From positions 7,495,001-7,559,000 of the forward strand of contig NZ_CP012159.1 in NCBI RefSeq assembly GCF_001189295.1: a stretch of 64,000 nt of DNA, written 5' to 3'. Below the pieces are notes generated by a model. It was not told the DNA's origin, searched no databases, and saw only the letters and a program-made list of their open reading frames with translations. A program made the translations under genes and the position numbers. Shown here piece after piece: positions 37,701 through 49,000 of the stretch; position 1 is the stretch's first letter; every line of letters starts with the position of its first letter. The stretch is from Chondromyces crocatus (GTDB taxonomy: Bacteria; Myxococcota_A; Polyangia; Polyangiales; Polyangiaceae).

Positions 37701-38322
37701 TCGCGGCGCGCGCGGCGCTGAAGTCGGGCTCGGAGCGATTTCCCCCACGGCAGGCGAAGCCTCCTTCGCGCGGCTACTCGCCGGAGGCGCCGGACGGTGG
37801 GTGGTCATGCCGTTCGACTTCCGGCGCTGGGCTCAGTCCATCCCACGTGCCGCATCCTCCCCGCTGTTCGAGGAGCTCGGGCGGCGGCAGACCAACGTCA
37901 CCGGGAGCCCTGTCCGTGTGCGGCTCTCCGCCGCCCCCCCCGAGGAGCGCCTCTCGTTGCTCGAGGCCCACGTCCGCGAGGAGATCGCCCGCGTGCTCCG
38001 GCTCGCGCCCGAGCGCATCAGCACGGACACGCCGCTCAAGTCCCTCGGGTTCGACTCACTCATGTCGATCTCGCTCCGCAATCGGCTCGAGGAAGCGCTC
38101 GGACTCACGCTCTCGGCGACGCTCGTGTGGGCGCACCCGACGCTCTCGGAGCTCGTCCCCCACCTCGCGGACCGGATGCAGATCGCGACCGTGTCAGCCG
38201 GCCACGACGATGCGCGTGAACCCCAGGAGTCCCGGGACAGAGCCGCGCTCGACGCCGCGCTCCACGAGGTCGAGCAGCTCTCCGAGGAAGACGCCCTGGC
38301 GGCGCTGATGAAGGGAACATGA
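31786..38322 (+). CDS. Type I PKS after the NRPS (M6: KS-AT-DH-ER-KR-ACP)
   Basis: A protein of 2178 residues. The ATG at 31786 follows GAGAGG at 31774-31779. It starts almost directly with the KS (MENDVAIIGMACRFPG), without a docking helix. The KS has QTACSTS (Cys175) and VECHGTGTPVGDP, the form seen in KSs that accept peptidyl chains (for example EpoB). AT has GHSMGE (Ser625) and VDFASH (from 725), a methylmalonyl-type signature with Phe for Tyr. DH has HRLDGLLVVP with His935. ER about 1443-1765 has HAAAGGTGLAAVQ. KR from about 1786 has LDD and Tyr1932. ACP Ser2091 (GFDSLM). Oddity: the KR Tyr-x-x-x-Asn motif reads YAAAS, so Ser1936 replaces the catalytic Asn found in every other KR here. 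If the KR is fully active, the thiazole-4-carbonyl becomes CH2; if weak, a thiazolyl ketone or alcohol remains. Confidence 0.95.
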   Translation: MENDVAIIGMACRFPGAPNTARFWDNLREGVESISTFSDEALLASGVAPARLRDPAYVRAAAVLEDIDLFDASFFEISPKESELLDPQRRIFLEVAWEALEDGGVDPARFPGAIGVFAGSSVSTYLPSAIRPTRDLTLSLDALEVLMGNDKDYLATYLAYKLNLRGPCIAVQTACSTSLVAVHLACQSLLDGESDMALAGGVTVRVPQKAGYLFQEGGIFSPDGHCRTFDSSSRGTLFGSGAGLVLLKRLDRALQDGDRIRAVIKGSAINNDGARKVGFTAPGFDGQTHVLAEALAVADVEPETLSYVECHGTGTPVGDPIEIRAMAEALRGAGGQGRCAIGSVKTNFGHLESAAGVAGLIKVVLSLENEALPPSLHFREPNPDLHLGSTPFFVNTTLRPWKRGATPRRAGVNSFGIGGTNAHTVLEEAPLPEATPIATPDIKPVLLPLSARSPGALRALAQAYVERASGPLREGSIHDVARVASLRRAHHPHRLALVASNLDEAAQHLQSYLAGEVRPLMASGKNSGHRRKVVFVFPGQGSQWTGMGRELWQNELVFRRGMQDCERAMRPFVDWSIERELWASEEASLLGRVDVVQPMLFAMSVALSALWRSWGVEPDAVVGHSMGEIAAAHVAGALSLDEASRIICERSRLVQRASGRGGMAVVELSQVEAARRIEPHGGRVSIAASNSPRSTVLSGDRGALGTVLAELEREGVFCRWIKVDFASHSAQMDPLREDLLRRLGRLSPRAAAIPIYSTVTGEPTDGSGFDASYWARNLRDPVLFSGTIERLVEHGHGLFVEVSPHPILLGDVSACFPRSAREGALVAAPSLRRGDNELASMLGSLGALYASGFEVDFRKIHPGTGRWVDLPLYPWQRARYWPERPSIEGTHGSGATRREGKHPLVHSRMELAGLGRSYVAEVELDAETFPFLEDHRLDGLLVVPGTVYLEMALAAAAEGFGAEAFTIERVQFLRLLTLTEGARTVQLRATETSAQVITFEVYSRPAGPRDVSWTLHAKGTLVAGGEVVTDRSPIDAIRARLPEQIAPEDYYARLHARGLEYGPRFQGITALSRRDGEALGRIELPAGLATEERPYRTHPALLDSCLQVLPAAAQVSHATEGPNGDAFVPVGIERLQVRSPLEGTLLCHVLLRPECTPGRLEADLMIATPEGHIVAEILGFRAERIERENRTADEISGWIHDVVWRQRPLPSTGPSSKSAGTWLVLADAGGVGERLAASLGEGVVLVAVGREGGNEGIERLGPGRYRVDPARPEAMRRLFDEAFGQAPPVGVAYLWALDAPQPDGSGGLTALHRAETLGPVGVLHVVQACVQAGLRHAPRLWLVTRGAQAVGVERTPPSLAQSTLWGMARTIGLEHPELHCTTVDLDPSGSAAGVVALLEELRADTGEPHVALRDGARYVARLVRGATQEAPQRPATTSAAGERPFRLEIVEAGVLDSLAFRQATRPAPGPEEIEVRVEAAGLNFRDVLVSLGGRIDQSDEIILGGECAGTVLSVGERVQGIRVGDPVVGIAPGTFGSHVIAPAVLFAPKPARLRAEEAATIPIVFSTVLYALRHLARLGEGERVLIHAAAGGTGLAAVQIAQREGAEIFATAGSQGKREYLRGLGIRHVFDSRSLAFADELLDATSGRGVDVVLNSLAGEAAAKSLELLAPYGRFLEIGKRDIHEGAKLDLTPFAKNLAYFAVDLQGMSVDRPARLGALLREVMELIAQGVLDPLPVTHFPAVKAPEAFRLMARAGHIGKIVLTGFGPEVPIDDTRDGGPIRSDATYLITGGLGGVGLVLARGLVERGARHLALLGRSGTSPAARDALAGLEAIGASISVIEADIADPAQAQAALARIEATQPPLRGIVHGAAVLDDGILLHQDGQRLRKVMAPKVDGAWNLHTLTLGKPLDFFVLLSSTASVLGNPGQSSYAAASAFLDALSAHRRACGLPGQTINWAGWSEVGLAAAQDNRGARGAEVGLGAISPTAGEASFARLLAGGAGRWVVMPFDFRRWAQSIPRAASSPLFEELGRRQTNVTGSPVRVRLSAAPPEERLSLLEAHVREEIARVLRLAPERISTDTPLKSLGFDSLMSISLRNRLEEALGLTLSATLVWAHPTLSELVPHLADRMQIATVSAGHDDAREPQESRDRAALDAALHEVEQLSEEDALAALMKGT

Positions 38323-41300
38323 GCCGATCGACCGCTCGAGAGGGCCGGATCTCCGCCGTCAAGCTGGCGCTCCTGGCGCAGCAGGTGCGCTCGAAGATCG
38401 AAGGGGCGGAGCTGCTCGGCTCCGAGCCGATTGCCATCGTGGGCATGGGTTGCCGCCTACCGGGCGGCGCGGATGATCCCGATCGCTTCTGGCAGCTCCT
38501 CGCACGCGGCACGGACGCCATCCGCGAGGTGCCCCACGATCGCTGGGACATCGAGGCGTGGTACTCCCCGGACCCGGACACGCCAGGGAAGATGTACACG
38601 CGCTGGGGCGGCTTCCTGGAGGGCGATGTCGCCCGATTCGACGCCGATTTGTTCGGCATCGCGCCGCGTGAAGCCGCGACCATGGACCCTCAGCAGCGCG
38701 TGCTCCTCGAGGTCGCGTGGGCCGCGCTCGAGGACGCGGGCGTCGCACCGAACCGCATCGCAGGCACGGCGGCAGGCGTGTTCATGGGTGTCTCGTCCAC
38801 GGACTATTCGAGCCTCCTGTTCGCTGACCCCGATCGCATCAGCCCCTATGCCGCCTCGGGCGCAGCCGGCTGCATCGTGTCGAACCGCCTGTCCTACCTG
38901 CTCGACCTGCGCGGCCCCAGCGTGACCATCGATACGGCCTGCTCGTCGTCGCTCGTCGCAGTGCATCTCGCCTGCCAGAGCTTGCGGTCGGGTGAGAGCC
39001 GGGTCGCGCTCGCTGGTGGAGTGAACCTGCTCCTCATCCCCGAGGTCACCGTCGCGCTCTCCAGGGCGCGGATGATGGCAGCCGACGGCCGCTGCAAGGT
39101 CTTCGACGCGCAAGCAGACGGGTACGTTCGAGGCGAGGGCTGCGGGGTGCTCGTGCTCAAGCGGCTCTCCGACGCGCTCTCGGCGCGCGACAGGATCCAT
39201 GCGGTGCTGCGCGGGACGGCGACGAACCAGGATGGCCGCTCCAACGGCCTCACGGCCCCGAACCCCAGAGCGCAGCGAGACGTGATCCGAGCCGCGCTCG
39301 ACAATGCCCAGTGCGACCCGACCGAGGTGACGCTCATCGAGGCGCATGGGACCGGGACATCGCTCGGAGACCCCATCGAAGTCGAGGCACTCAAGGAAGT
39401 CTACGGGGCGCCGCGAGGCGAGGGCGAGGCATGCGCGCTGGGCTCGGTGAAAGCGAACATCGGCCACCTGGAGGCCGCGGCCGGCGTCGTGGGTGTCATC
39501 AAGGCCGTGCTCTGCCTGCAGTATGGGGCCATCCCACCGCACCTGCACCTGGGCACGCTGAACCCGAACATCTCACTCGAGAGCACGCCGTTCGTGATCC
39601 CGACGGCGCTCCGCCCCTGGTCGGCGAGCAAAGAGCGGCGGCTCGCGGCGGTGAGCTCGTTCGGGTTCGGGGGCACGAACGCGCACGTGATCCTCGAGGA
39701 GGCACCTGCCATCCCCGCGCCCGCTGGCAAGACCGATCGCCCGATGCACGTCTTGCCTCTCTCGGCCCAGGACGAGGGTGCTCTCGCCGCGCTCGCAGGC
39801 CGGTACGAGGAGCACCTCGCGGGCCGCCCGGAGGCTTCGCTGCCGGACCTTTGCTTTACAGCGGCTACGACGCGGACCGCATTCGGCCACCGCCTCGCGA
39901 TCGTTGGCGCATCGAGCGACGAGGTGCGCGCCGGGCTCACCTCCCTCCGGAAAGGCACCGCCGCTGAAGGGGTTCACCTCGGCACAGCACCGGGAGCGGG
40001 CCCCTTGCGCGTCGCGTTCCTGTTCACAGGTCAGGGCGCGCAGTATGCGTCGATGGGGCGGCGGCTCTACGAGGTCGAGCCGGTGTTCCGCGAGGCGCTC
40101 GATCGCTGCGAGGAGATGCTGAGGCCGTACCTCGAACGACCGCTGTGCTCGATCCTGTTCCCAGCGACGAGCGACGCCGAGGTCCTGCTGGAGGAGACGG
40201 CGATTGCCCAACCTGCCCTCGTGGCGCTCGAACTCTCGCTCGTCACCCTGTGGCGCGCGTGGGGTGTGGAGCCGGATCTCGTCATGGGCCACAGCGTCGG
40301 CGAGATTGCGGCCGCCTGCGTCGCCGGCGTGCTCGGTCAGGAGGACGCGCTCAGACTCGCGGCCGAGCGCGGGCGCCTGATGCAGGCGTTGCCAACAGGT
40401 GGCGCCATGGCCGCGATCGCTGCTGGGGCCACCGAGGTGGCAGCGCTGATCGGACCCGAAGCAGGTCCAGTCTCGATCGCTGCGCTCAACGGCCCAGCGG
40501 ACACCACGATTTCCGGACCGCGTGAGGCGGTCGCCGCGCTCATAGAGCGCTGTCAGGAGGCGGGGTGGCGAACCCGAATGCTGCCCGTCTCCCACGCGTT
40601 CCATTCGGCGCAGATGGATCCCGTGCTCGACGATCTCGAGCGCGTCGCAGCCAGCATCCGACGTTCTCCACCGCGCCTCCCGCTCGTCTCCAACGTGTCC
40701 GGAACCCTCGCAGGCCTGGAGCTCATGGGCCCGGCGTACATCCGGCGTCAGGCGCGTCAGGCGGTGCAGTTCGAGGCCGGAATGCGCACGCTCGCGGCCG
40801 AAGGTGTGACGGTGTTCGTGGAGATCGGCCCAGCGCCAGCGCTGCTCGCCATGGGGCGAAGGTGCCTGCCCGATCACGAGGGAGCCTTCCTGCCTTCGAT
40901 GCGTAAGGGCACGGATGACGCACGGCAGATGCTCACGAGTCTCGGTGCGCTCTTCGTGCGCGGGGTGACGGTCGACTGGGGCGGGCACCACCGCCCCTTT
41001 GCACGGCGGCTGTCGGCTGCACCGACCTACCCATTCCAGGGCCACCACCACTGGGTCGACACCCCCGCCCGCCGCGCGGCGCTGGAGGCACCCGTCTACG
41101 AGCTGTCGTGGGTCGACGCCCCTCGGGGCGACGTCACCGTGCCCTCCTCGAGGCGGCGCTGGCTCGTCCTCTCCGACCGCGAGGGGGTAGGCGCGGCACT
41201 CTCTGCACGGCTCGTCGCGGGAGGCGATGAGGTCTTCATCGCCATCCCTGGCGACCACTTCACGCGAGAGGGCCCCCACTTCACGCTACCTCCAGGCGAC

Positions 41301-43061
41301 CCTCAGGCCTTCGCGCAGCTGCTCGCGGAGGCGCAGGCCGGCGGCGACCCACCGCTCACGGGCATCGTGCACCTGTGGAGCCTGGACACCTCGGCGACCT
41401 CCCTCGAAGCGCTCTGGCACGCCCAGGAGCTCGGCTGTGCGAGCGCCGTGCTCACTGTCCAGGCGCTCCTTCGCAGCGCTCCGGGGATGGCTCTGGGCAC
41501 ACTCGGAGCCCCTCCTTCGAAGGAGACGGAGGCGGGCGCACCACCGCGCCTCTGGCTGGTCACACGCGGTGCGCAGGCGGCCACGAAGGAAGGAGGTAGC
41601 GACCACGCGCTCGCGATTGCGCAAGCGCCACTCTGGGGCCTCGGGCGAGGCCTCCTCGTCGAGCACGCCGAGATCTTCGGCGGCCTGGTCGACCTCGATC
41701 CGAACACTCCGCCGGAGGACGTCGAGCTGCTGACGCTCGAAATCCTCGCCCCCGATCGAGAGCAACAGCTCGCGCTCCGCGCAGGGATGCGGCGCGCGCT
41801 TCGCCTGCTTCACGCCCAGCCCCTCGACCGCACCCCGATTTCACTGCGGCCCGACGGAACCTACTGGATCACCGGCGGCCTTGGCGGCATTGGCCTTGAG
41901 GTCGCGCGCTGGATGGTGGACCGCGGCGCACGCCACCTCGTCCTCACCGGTCGTCGACCTCCCGAGGGGCCGACCGAGGCCGTCGTGCACGCGCTCGAAC
42001 AGAGGGGCATACGGGTCGCGGTCATCGCGAGTGACGTGGCGCAGCCCGCGGATGTCGCACGCGTGCTCACCGAAATCGACCATGCGATGCCACCTCTGCG
42101 GGGGATCGTCCACGCCGCTGGCGTGCTCGCCGACCGACTCCTCCCCCAGCAGGATCTCGAGAGTCTCCGAGAGGTTCTCTCACCGAAGATCGCAGGCGCC
42201 TTCAACCTGCACGAGCAGACCGCGGAGCGGCCGCTGGATTTCTTCGTGCTGTTCTCGTCGGCCTCGGGCTGGTTCGGTGCGCATGGCAAAGCCGTCTACG
42301 CGGCCGCCAATACGTTCCTCGACGCCCTCGCCCACCATCGCCGAGCCCGACGCTTGACCGCGCTCACCGTGAGCTGGGGTCTCTGGGCGGGCGTCGGCAT
42401 GGCTCAAGGTACCGAGGCCAACCGATGGCAAGCGCGCGGGGTTGGGCTCATCGTACCCGAGCGGGGACTCGATCGGCTCGGACGCGCCATCGCGGTCGAT
42501 CGTACGGAGCTGGGGGTCTTCTTCTACGACTGGGAGCGCTTCTTCTCGGCCGCCGCGGTCGAGCCGCCACCCCTCTTCGACACCTTGCTCGCAGCCACGC
42601 CGCGACGCGCGGGGCCGCCAGATGCGTCCCCTGGGCGGCTCGCCCTCGCGCGGGCGCTGGAGCAGGCGTTGCCAGGCGAACGCGAGGCCACACTGCAGCG
42701 GCTCCTCCGGGGTGAGGTCGCCGCCATCCTGGGACAGAATCCCGCGCGCGCTCCGGACCCCCGGCAGGGCTTCTTCGAGATGGGGATGGACTCGCTCATG
42801 GCCATGGAACTCAAGCGACGGCTCGAGATCGGCCTGGGGATTTCCCTACAAGCGAGCACCATCTTCAACTTCCCGACCATCGAAGCCCTGTCTGGGAGAC
42901 TGCTCGCAGCCTCCCGTTCAGCAACGCCGCAGCGAGCGGAGTCCGACGCCGACGAGGCCATGCGCGCCGAGGTCGAGGACCTCTCGGACGACGAGGCAGC
43001 CCTGGCGCTCGCAGAACTCGCCGCGGAGGTGCTCGGCGACGACGAGGAGATGATGGAATGA
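38319..43061 (+). CDS. Type I PKS, one module (M7: KS-AT-KR-ACP)
   Basis: A protein of 1580 residues. The start ATG overlaps the preceding stop (ATGA, 38319-38322), implying translational coupling. The N-terminal helix ([17 protein letters not shown]) is a docking element. KS Cys208 (DTACSSS). AT has GHSVGE (Ser659) and SHAFH (from 759), so malonyl-CoA. There is no DH or ER: the AT is followed by the KR structural part (VYELSW) and the catalytic KR from about 1181 ([10 protein letters not shown] motif, B-like; FSSAS, Tyr1327, VYAAAN). ACP Ser1492 (GMDSLM). It should extend by two carbons and reduce the previous carbonyl to a secondary alcohol. The C-terminus carries an acidic [18 protein letters not shown] docking tail. 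Confidence 0.95.
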   Translation: MSRSTAREGRISAVKLALLAQQVRSKIEGAELLGSEPIAIVGMGCRLPGGADDPDRFWQLLARGTDAIREVPHDRWDIEAWYSPDPDTPGKMYTRWGGFLEGDVARFDADLFGIAPREAATMDPQQRVLLEVAWAALEDAGVAPNRIAGTAAGVFMGVSSTDYSSLLFADPDRISPYAASGAAGCIVSNRLSYLLDLRGPSVTIDTACSSSLVAVHLACQSLRSGESRVALAGGVNLLLIPEVTVALSRARMMAADGRCKVFDAQADGYVRGEGCGVLVLKRLSDALSARDRIHAVLRGTATNQDGRSNGLTAPNPRAQRDVIRAALDNAQCDPTEVTLIEAHGTGTSLGDPIEVEALKEVYGAPRGEGEACALGSVKANIGHLEAAAGVVGVIKAVLCLQYGAIPPHLHLGTLNPNISLESTPFVIPTALRPWSASKERRLAAVSSFGFGGTNAHVILEEAPAIPAPAGKTDRPMHVLPLSAQDEGALAALAGRYEEHLAGRPEASLPDLCFTAATTRTAFGHRLAIVGASSDEVRAGLTSLRKGTAAEGVHLGTAPGAGPLRVAFLFTGQGAQYASMGRRLYEVEPVFREALDRCEEMLRPYLERPLCSILFPATSDAEVLLEETAIAQPALVALELSLVTLWRAWGVEPDLVMGHSVGEIAAACVAGVLGQEDALRLAAERGRLMQALPTGGAMAAIAAGATEVAALIGPEAGPVSIAALNGPADTTISGPREAVAALIERCQEAGWRTRMLPVSHAFHSAQMDPVLDDLERVAASIRRSPPRLPLVSNVSGTLAGLELMGPAYIRRQARQAVQFEAGMRTLAAEGVTVFVEIGPAPALLAMGRRCLPDHEGAFLPSMRKGTDDARQMLTSLGALFVRGVTVDWGGHHRPFARRLSAAPTYPFQGHHHWVDTPARRAALEAPVYELSWVDAPRGDVTVPSSRRRWLVLSDREGVGAALSARLVAGGDEVFIAIPGDHFTREGPHFTLPPGDPQAFAQLLAEAQAGGDPPLTGIVHLWSLDTSATSLEALWHAQELGCASAVLTVQALLRSAPGMALGTLGAPPSKETEAGAPPRLWLVTRGAQAATKEGGSDHALAIAQAPLWGLGRGLLVEHAEIFGGLVDLDPNTPPEDVELLTLEILAPDREQQLALRAGMRRALRLLHAQPLDRTPISLRPDGTYWITGGLGGIGLEVARWMVDRGARHLVLTGRRPPEGPTEAVVHALEQRGIRVAVIASDVAQPADVARVLTEIDHAMPPLRGIVHAAGVLADRLLPQQDLESLREVLSPKIAGAFNLHEQTAERPLDFFVLFSSASGWFGAHGKAVYAAANTFLDALAHHRRARRLTALTVSWGLWAGVGMAQGTEANRWQARGVGLIVPERGLDRLGRAIAVDRTELGVFFYDWERFFSAAAVEPPPLFDTLLAATPRRAGPPDASPGRLALARALEQALPGEREATLQRLLRGEVAAILGQNPARAPDPRQGFFEMGMDSLMAMELKRRLEIGLGISLQASTIFNFPTIEALSGRLLAASRSATPQRAESDADEAMRAEVEDLSDDEAALALAELAAEVLGDDEEMME

Positions 43062-46000
43062 GCCGCCAAGGGCCGTCCGACCCCGCGGATCTTTCCGCAC
43101 AGAAGCGCGCTCTGCTCGCCCTGAAAAAGCTCCAGACGAAGCTCGACACCATGGAGCGCGCGGCGACCGAGCCGATCGCGATCGTTGGCGCGTCATGCCG
43201 GTTTCCGGGCGGCGCGGACGACCTCCCCTCGTTCTGGCGCCTCCTCCATGAGGGCCACGACGCCGTGCGCGACGTGCCGCCTGGTCGCTGGTCTGCCGAG
43301 CGCTATTACGATCCCGATCCCCAGGCCGCCGGCAAGACGTACACCCGCAGCGCGGGATTCCTCGAGCGCGTCGATGGATTCGACGCCCTCTTCTTCGGGA
43401 TTTCACCGCGCGAGGCCGCCCGGATGGATCCGCAGCAGCGGCTCCTGCTCGAAGTGGCGTGGGAAGCGCTGGAGGACGCGGGTCACCCGCCGAGCACCCT
43501 CACGGCTCAGCGAACCGGCGTGTTCCTGGGCATCGGGGTCAACGACTACATCCAGCTCGGCGGCGCCGATCCCAGCAAGATCGATGCTTACGACGGGACA
43601 GGAAACGGCTTCTGCTTCGCTGCAGGCCGCATCTCGTACGCGCTCGGCCTGAATGGCCCCAGCCTCGCCATCGACACCGCCTGCTCGTCCTCGCTCGTGG
43701 CCTTGCACATCGCGGCCCAGAGCCTGCGAGCGAGTGAGTGCCGCGTCGCCCTCGTCGCAGGCGTTCAGCTCCTCCTGTCACCCCTGCCGTTCGTGTTCCT
43801 CTCGCGCCTCCGGGCCCTGGCGCCCGATGGCCGCTGCAAGACCTTCGACGCCGCAGCAGACGGCTACGGACGAGGAGAGGGCGCGGCAGCCATCGTGCTG
43901 AAGCGCCTGTCCGACGCCCGCGCCGACGGCGATCGCATCCTCGCCCTCGTTCGCGGCTCTGCGATCAACCATGACGGCGCTTCGAGCGGCTTCACCGTAC
44001 CGAACGGGCTCGCACAACGGACCCTCCTCCGGAGCGCACTCGCCGCTGCCGGCGCGGCTCCATCGGATATCGACTATGTGGAGGCTCATGGAACCGGGAC
44101 GCGGCTCGGCGACCCGATCGAGCTCGACGCGCTGGCAGAGGTGCTCGGCGATGGGCGCGCCCCCGATCGACCGCTGCTCGTGGGCTCGGCCAAGACGAAC
44201 GTCGGCCACCTCGAGGCTGCCGCGGGCCTCGTGGGCCTGCTCAAGGTGGTCCTCGCGCTGGAGCACGGCGAGATCCCCGCACACCTCCACTTTCGCACCC
44301 CGAGCCCGCTCATCGGGTGGGACGCGCTCCCTGTCCGCGTCGCCGCGGAACGCACCCCCTGGCCCCGCCTCGAAGGGCGTCGCCTCGCAGGCGTCAGCTC
44401 GTTCGGCCTGAGCGGCACCAACGCGCACGTCGTGCTGGAGGCGGCCCCCCCGCCGGCTCCTCGCCCAGTGCTCGTCGATCGCAGCGCACACGCAATCACC
44501 CTCTCAGCACGCAGTCCGGAGGCACTCCGTGCGCTCGCAGGGCGGTACACACGCTTCCTCGCGCAGGCGCCGCTACCGCCGCTCGGAGACATCGCATTCA
44601 CGGCGAACGCAGGCAGGACTCACCTGCGCTGCCGTAGCGCGTTCGTCGGCACCGACGTCGATGAGCTGTGCCGCGCGATCTCGGCCTACGCCGGCGGCGA
44701 GGAGGCCGCGATCTCAGGCACGTGCGGCAGGGACCGGCCCCGCATCGCGTTCCTGTTCACCGGCCAAGGCGCCCAGTACCCCGGCATGGGTCGCGACCTG
44801 TACGAACGCGAGCCGGTCTTCCGCGAGGCGATCGACCGCTGCGACGCGATCTGTCGCCCACTCCTGCCCGCCTCGCTCTGCTCGGTACTCTTCGCTGCCG
44901 ACGGCGAAGCCACCGGGACATCGCTCGACGACACCCTGTACACACAGCCCGCGCTCTTCGCGCTGGAGTACGCCCTCACCGAGCTCTGGCGGAGCTTCGG
45001 CGTGACCCCACAGGTCGTGATGGGACACAGCGTCGGTGAGATCGCAGCGGCCTGTGTCGCCGGCGTCCTCAACCTCGAAGATGCACTCCGACTCGTCTGC
45101 GAGCGGAGCCGGCGCATGCATGCACTGCCACCAGGCGGTGCCATGGCCGCCATCGCGGCCTCCGAGGCCCACGTCGTCGAGGCTCTGGCCAATGTGAGCG
45201 CCTCGGTCTCAGTCGCGGCCGTGAACGGCCCGTCGGAGACGGTGATCTCCGGCGCGGCCGAGGTCGTCGCCGAACGGATCGCGTGGTTCGTGTCCCACGG
45301 GATCAAGGCACAACCCCTCGCTGTCTCGCATGCGTTCCACTCCCCCCAGATGGACCCGATCCTGGACGACTTCCAGGCAGCGATCGCTGGCCTTTCCTAC
45401 TCCCCGCCTCAGATCGGCTTCATCTCCAACTTGACTGGCCGACCTGCGGAGTCCGGACAGACGCTCGACGCGGCTTACTGGCGCCGCCACGCGCGCGCGC
45501 CCGTGCGATTCGCTGCGGGGATGGCTGCCCTCGCGGAGCTGCAGATCGACGTGTTCGTCGAAGTCGGGCCGAGACCCACCCTGCTCGGCATGGGTCGCAG
45601 GAGCCTGCCCGATCATCCGGGCGCGTGGCTGCCATCACTCCGCAAAGGGCAGGATGAGCAGCGGCAGATCCTGACGAGCCTCACGACACTTCACGTGCGC
45701 GGCGCCCCTGTGGACTGGGCAGCCTACGATCATGGCCGCACCCGGCGTCGGGTCGCCCTCCCGACCTACCCCTTCGAGCGGGAGCGCTACTGGATCGAGC
45801 AGCCCGACGCGGACCTCGCCGACCACCCCTCGGCGAAGTCGACCGAGGAGCCGGACCGCATCGCGTGCCCTCCCGTGTCCGATCGCAACGCGTCCGTCTC
45901 CAGCGGGCCCCTGGTAGAAACGAACTCCGACGTCGTCCGTCGCCTGCGCACAGCCTCTCCCGCGCGGCGTCGCCATCTGCTCGCCACGCACGTAGCGTCC

Positions 46001-49000
46001 GAGGTGGCTCGGGTGCTGGGTTTCGACCCGGCACGGCCCCTGGATCCCGCGCTCGGGTTCTTCGAGCTCGGCATGGACTCGCTCCTCTCCGTCGAACTCC
46101 GGGGTCGCCTTCAGAAGAGCCTCGGGTGCGCACTGCCCACCACCGTCGCGTTCGACTATCCGAGCGTGGACGCACTCACCGCGCATCTGGCCCGGAATGT
46201 CCTGGACCTGGAGGGGCGAGCCCCCCCGATCACCGCTGCCGCGATCCGACGAGACGAGCCGGTCGCGATCATCGGAATGGCATGCCGCTTCCCCGGTGGC
46301 GCCAACAACGTCGACGCCTACTGGCGTCTGCTGCGCGACGGCGCCGATGCCACGCACGAGGTCCCCCGGGATCGATGGGACGTCGACGCCTACTACGACC
46401 CGGATCCCGACGCCCCGGGCAAGATGATCAGCCGCCGTGGCGGCTTCGTGCAGGGCATCGGCGTCGACATGTTCGATGCCTCGTTCTTCCACATCTCGCC
46501 CCGCGAAGCGGTGACCATGGATCCTCAGCAGCGCATCCTGCTGGAGACCACATGGGAGGCTCTGGAGGACGCGGGTCAGATCGCAGATCGGCTCGTCTCG
46601 AGTCGCACCGCGGTCATGCTCGGGATTGCGAGCAACGACTACGCAGCCCTCCTCGGCAGCTCGGAGGGGTCGAGCACCATCGACGGTTACGCCTTGACCG
46701 GCAACGCAGCGAGCTGCGCCGCGGGGCGCATCTCGTTCATCCTCGGCCTTCAAGGGCCCTGCCTGTCGGTCGACACGTCGTGTTCGTCTTCGCTCGTGGC
46801 GACCCACCTCGCCTGTCAGGCCCTGCGCAACGGCGAGGCCGAGCTCGCCATCGCGGGCGGTGCCAACCTCATCCTCCTCCCCGAAGTGAACGTCATGTTC
46901 TCGCGCCTCCGCGCCCTCTCCCCGGACGGTCGCTGCAAGGCGTTCGATGCTTCGGCCAACGGCTACGTCCGCGGCGAGGGTGCGGGGATCGTGATCCTGA
47001 AGCGCCTGTCGGATGCGCTCCGCGACGGCGACCGCATCCACGCCGTGCTCCGCGGCTCCGCAGTCAACCACGACGGCAGATCGAGCGGACTCACGGTCCC
47101 GAACGGTCCGGCCCAGCAAGCCGTCATCCGCCAGGCCCTGGCGAGTGCCGGCGTCAGCCCGGCCCAGGTGGGCCACATCGAGGCCCACGGCACGGGCACG
47201 CCACTGGGCGACCCCATCGAGGTGCAGTCGATCGCGGCCGTGCTCGGCGAGGGCCGGCCCGCCAGCTCCCCCGTGCTCCTCGGCACGGCCAAGGCCAACA
47301 TCGGCCACCTCGAAGCAGGAGCTGGCGTGGCAGGCCTCATCAAGGCGGCCCTCTGCGTCAAACACGGCGAGATTCCGTCGAACCCCCTGTTCGAGACCCC
47401 CAGCCCGAAGATCCCCTGGGCCGACATCCCGGTCGTGGTTCCGACCGAGCTCACCGCGTGGCCCGCCATCGACGGGCCGCGCACCACGGGCGTGAGCTCG
47501 TTCGGCATGAGCGGGACCAACGCGCACGTCGTGCTCACCGAGCCCCCCTTGGCCTTCGCGCCCGAGCCGTTCACCTCCGGGTCCCCGCCACTCGTGCACC
47601 TGCTCCCGATCTCCGCACGCAGTCCGGAAGCGCTGCGCGCGCTCGCGACCGCCTACCGCGATGCCCTGTCGCGTGGCGCGCTCTCCGGAGACGACGTTCT
47701 CGCCCACGACGTCTGCTTCACGGCTGGCACCCGCCGGACGCACCACCTGCACCGGCTCGCCGTGCGCGGCGCGAGCCGCGAGGACCTCGTCGCGGGGCTC
47801 GACGCGGCGCTCACAAACTGGAGTTCCAGCGCCTCACCTGCGCGGGGACGCAAGCTCGCCTTCATGTTCTCGGGCCACAACTCGCAGTGGGTGGGCATGG
47901 CGCGGGGGCTGCTCGATGAGCCTGTCTTCGCCGAAGCCCTCGGGGCATGTTCGCGCGCCCTCGCGCCCTACCTGGGCGAGTCGCTGCTCGATCTGCTCGC
48001 CTCGGGCGAGGACCGCTACCACGAGATGCATGTGGTCCACCCCGCGCTCTTCTCGGTCCAGGTGGCCCTCGCTGCGCTCTGGCGCTCCTGGGGCGTCGAG
48101 CCGGACGCCGTGGTGGGTCACAGCTTCGGCGAAATCGCCGCAGCCCACGTCTCTGGCGCGCTCTCGCTCGACGACGCGGCACGCGTGATCGGACTGCGCT
48201 CCGTGCTCTACGAGCGCCTCCGCACCTCGGGCCCGCGCGGGGCCATGGCCTCCGTGGAGCTATCGACGGACGACGCACGCGCGGCCATCGCCGACATGAA
48301 CGACCGCGTCTTCATCGCCGTCTCGACAGGACCGACTTCGAGTGTCCTCTCCGGCGAGGCAACAGCGGTCGAGCAGGTCGTGAAGGAACTCGAGCAGCGC
48401 GGGATCTTCGGGCGCCTCCTCCGCGTCTCCATCGCGGGTCACAGCCCGCACGTCGAGCCGCTCCGCGAGGAACTGGTCGCGGGCCTCCAGGGGATCGAAC
48501 CGCGGCAGACCGCGGTGCCTATGTTTTCCACCGTCCTCGGCCAGTACATCGATGGCGAGGCCCTCGACGCCGACTACTGGGGTAGGAACCTTCGCGACCG
48601 GGTGCGGTTCTGGGACGCCCTCCAGGGTCTCGCTGAAGACGGTTTCGACGCTTTCCTGGAAGTGAGCCCTCACCCGGTGCTCCAGAACGCCGTGGAGCAG
48701 GGGCTGCATCAGCTCGGGCGGGACGGGCTCGCGCTCCCGAGCTTGCGGCGCGACGAGCCCGAACGACCCTCGCTGCTCGACACGCTCGGCGCACTCTACA
48801 CAGCGGGCTACCCGATCGAGTTCGGCCGCCTCTTCCCGAGCGGGGGTCGCGTCGTGGACCTGCCGACCTATCGTTTCCAGCGCACGCGCCACTGGATTGA
48901 AACGCCCACGCGCAATGCCCCTGCCGGACAGACCTCGGCCCGAGGCCCACGCTTGCTCGGCGAGCGGATCACCTCGGCGCGCTCGCCCGGGGAGCATTAC

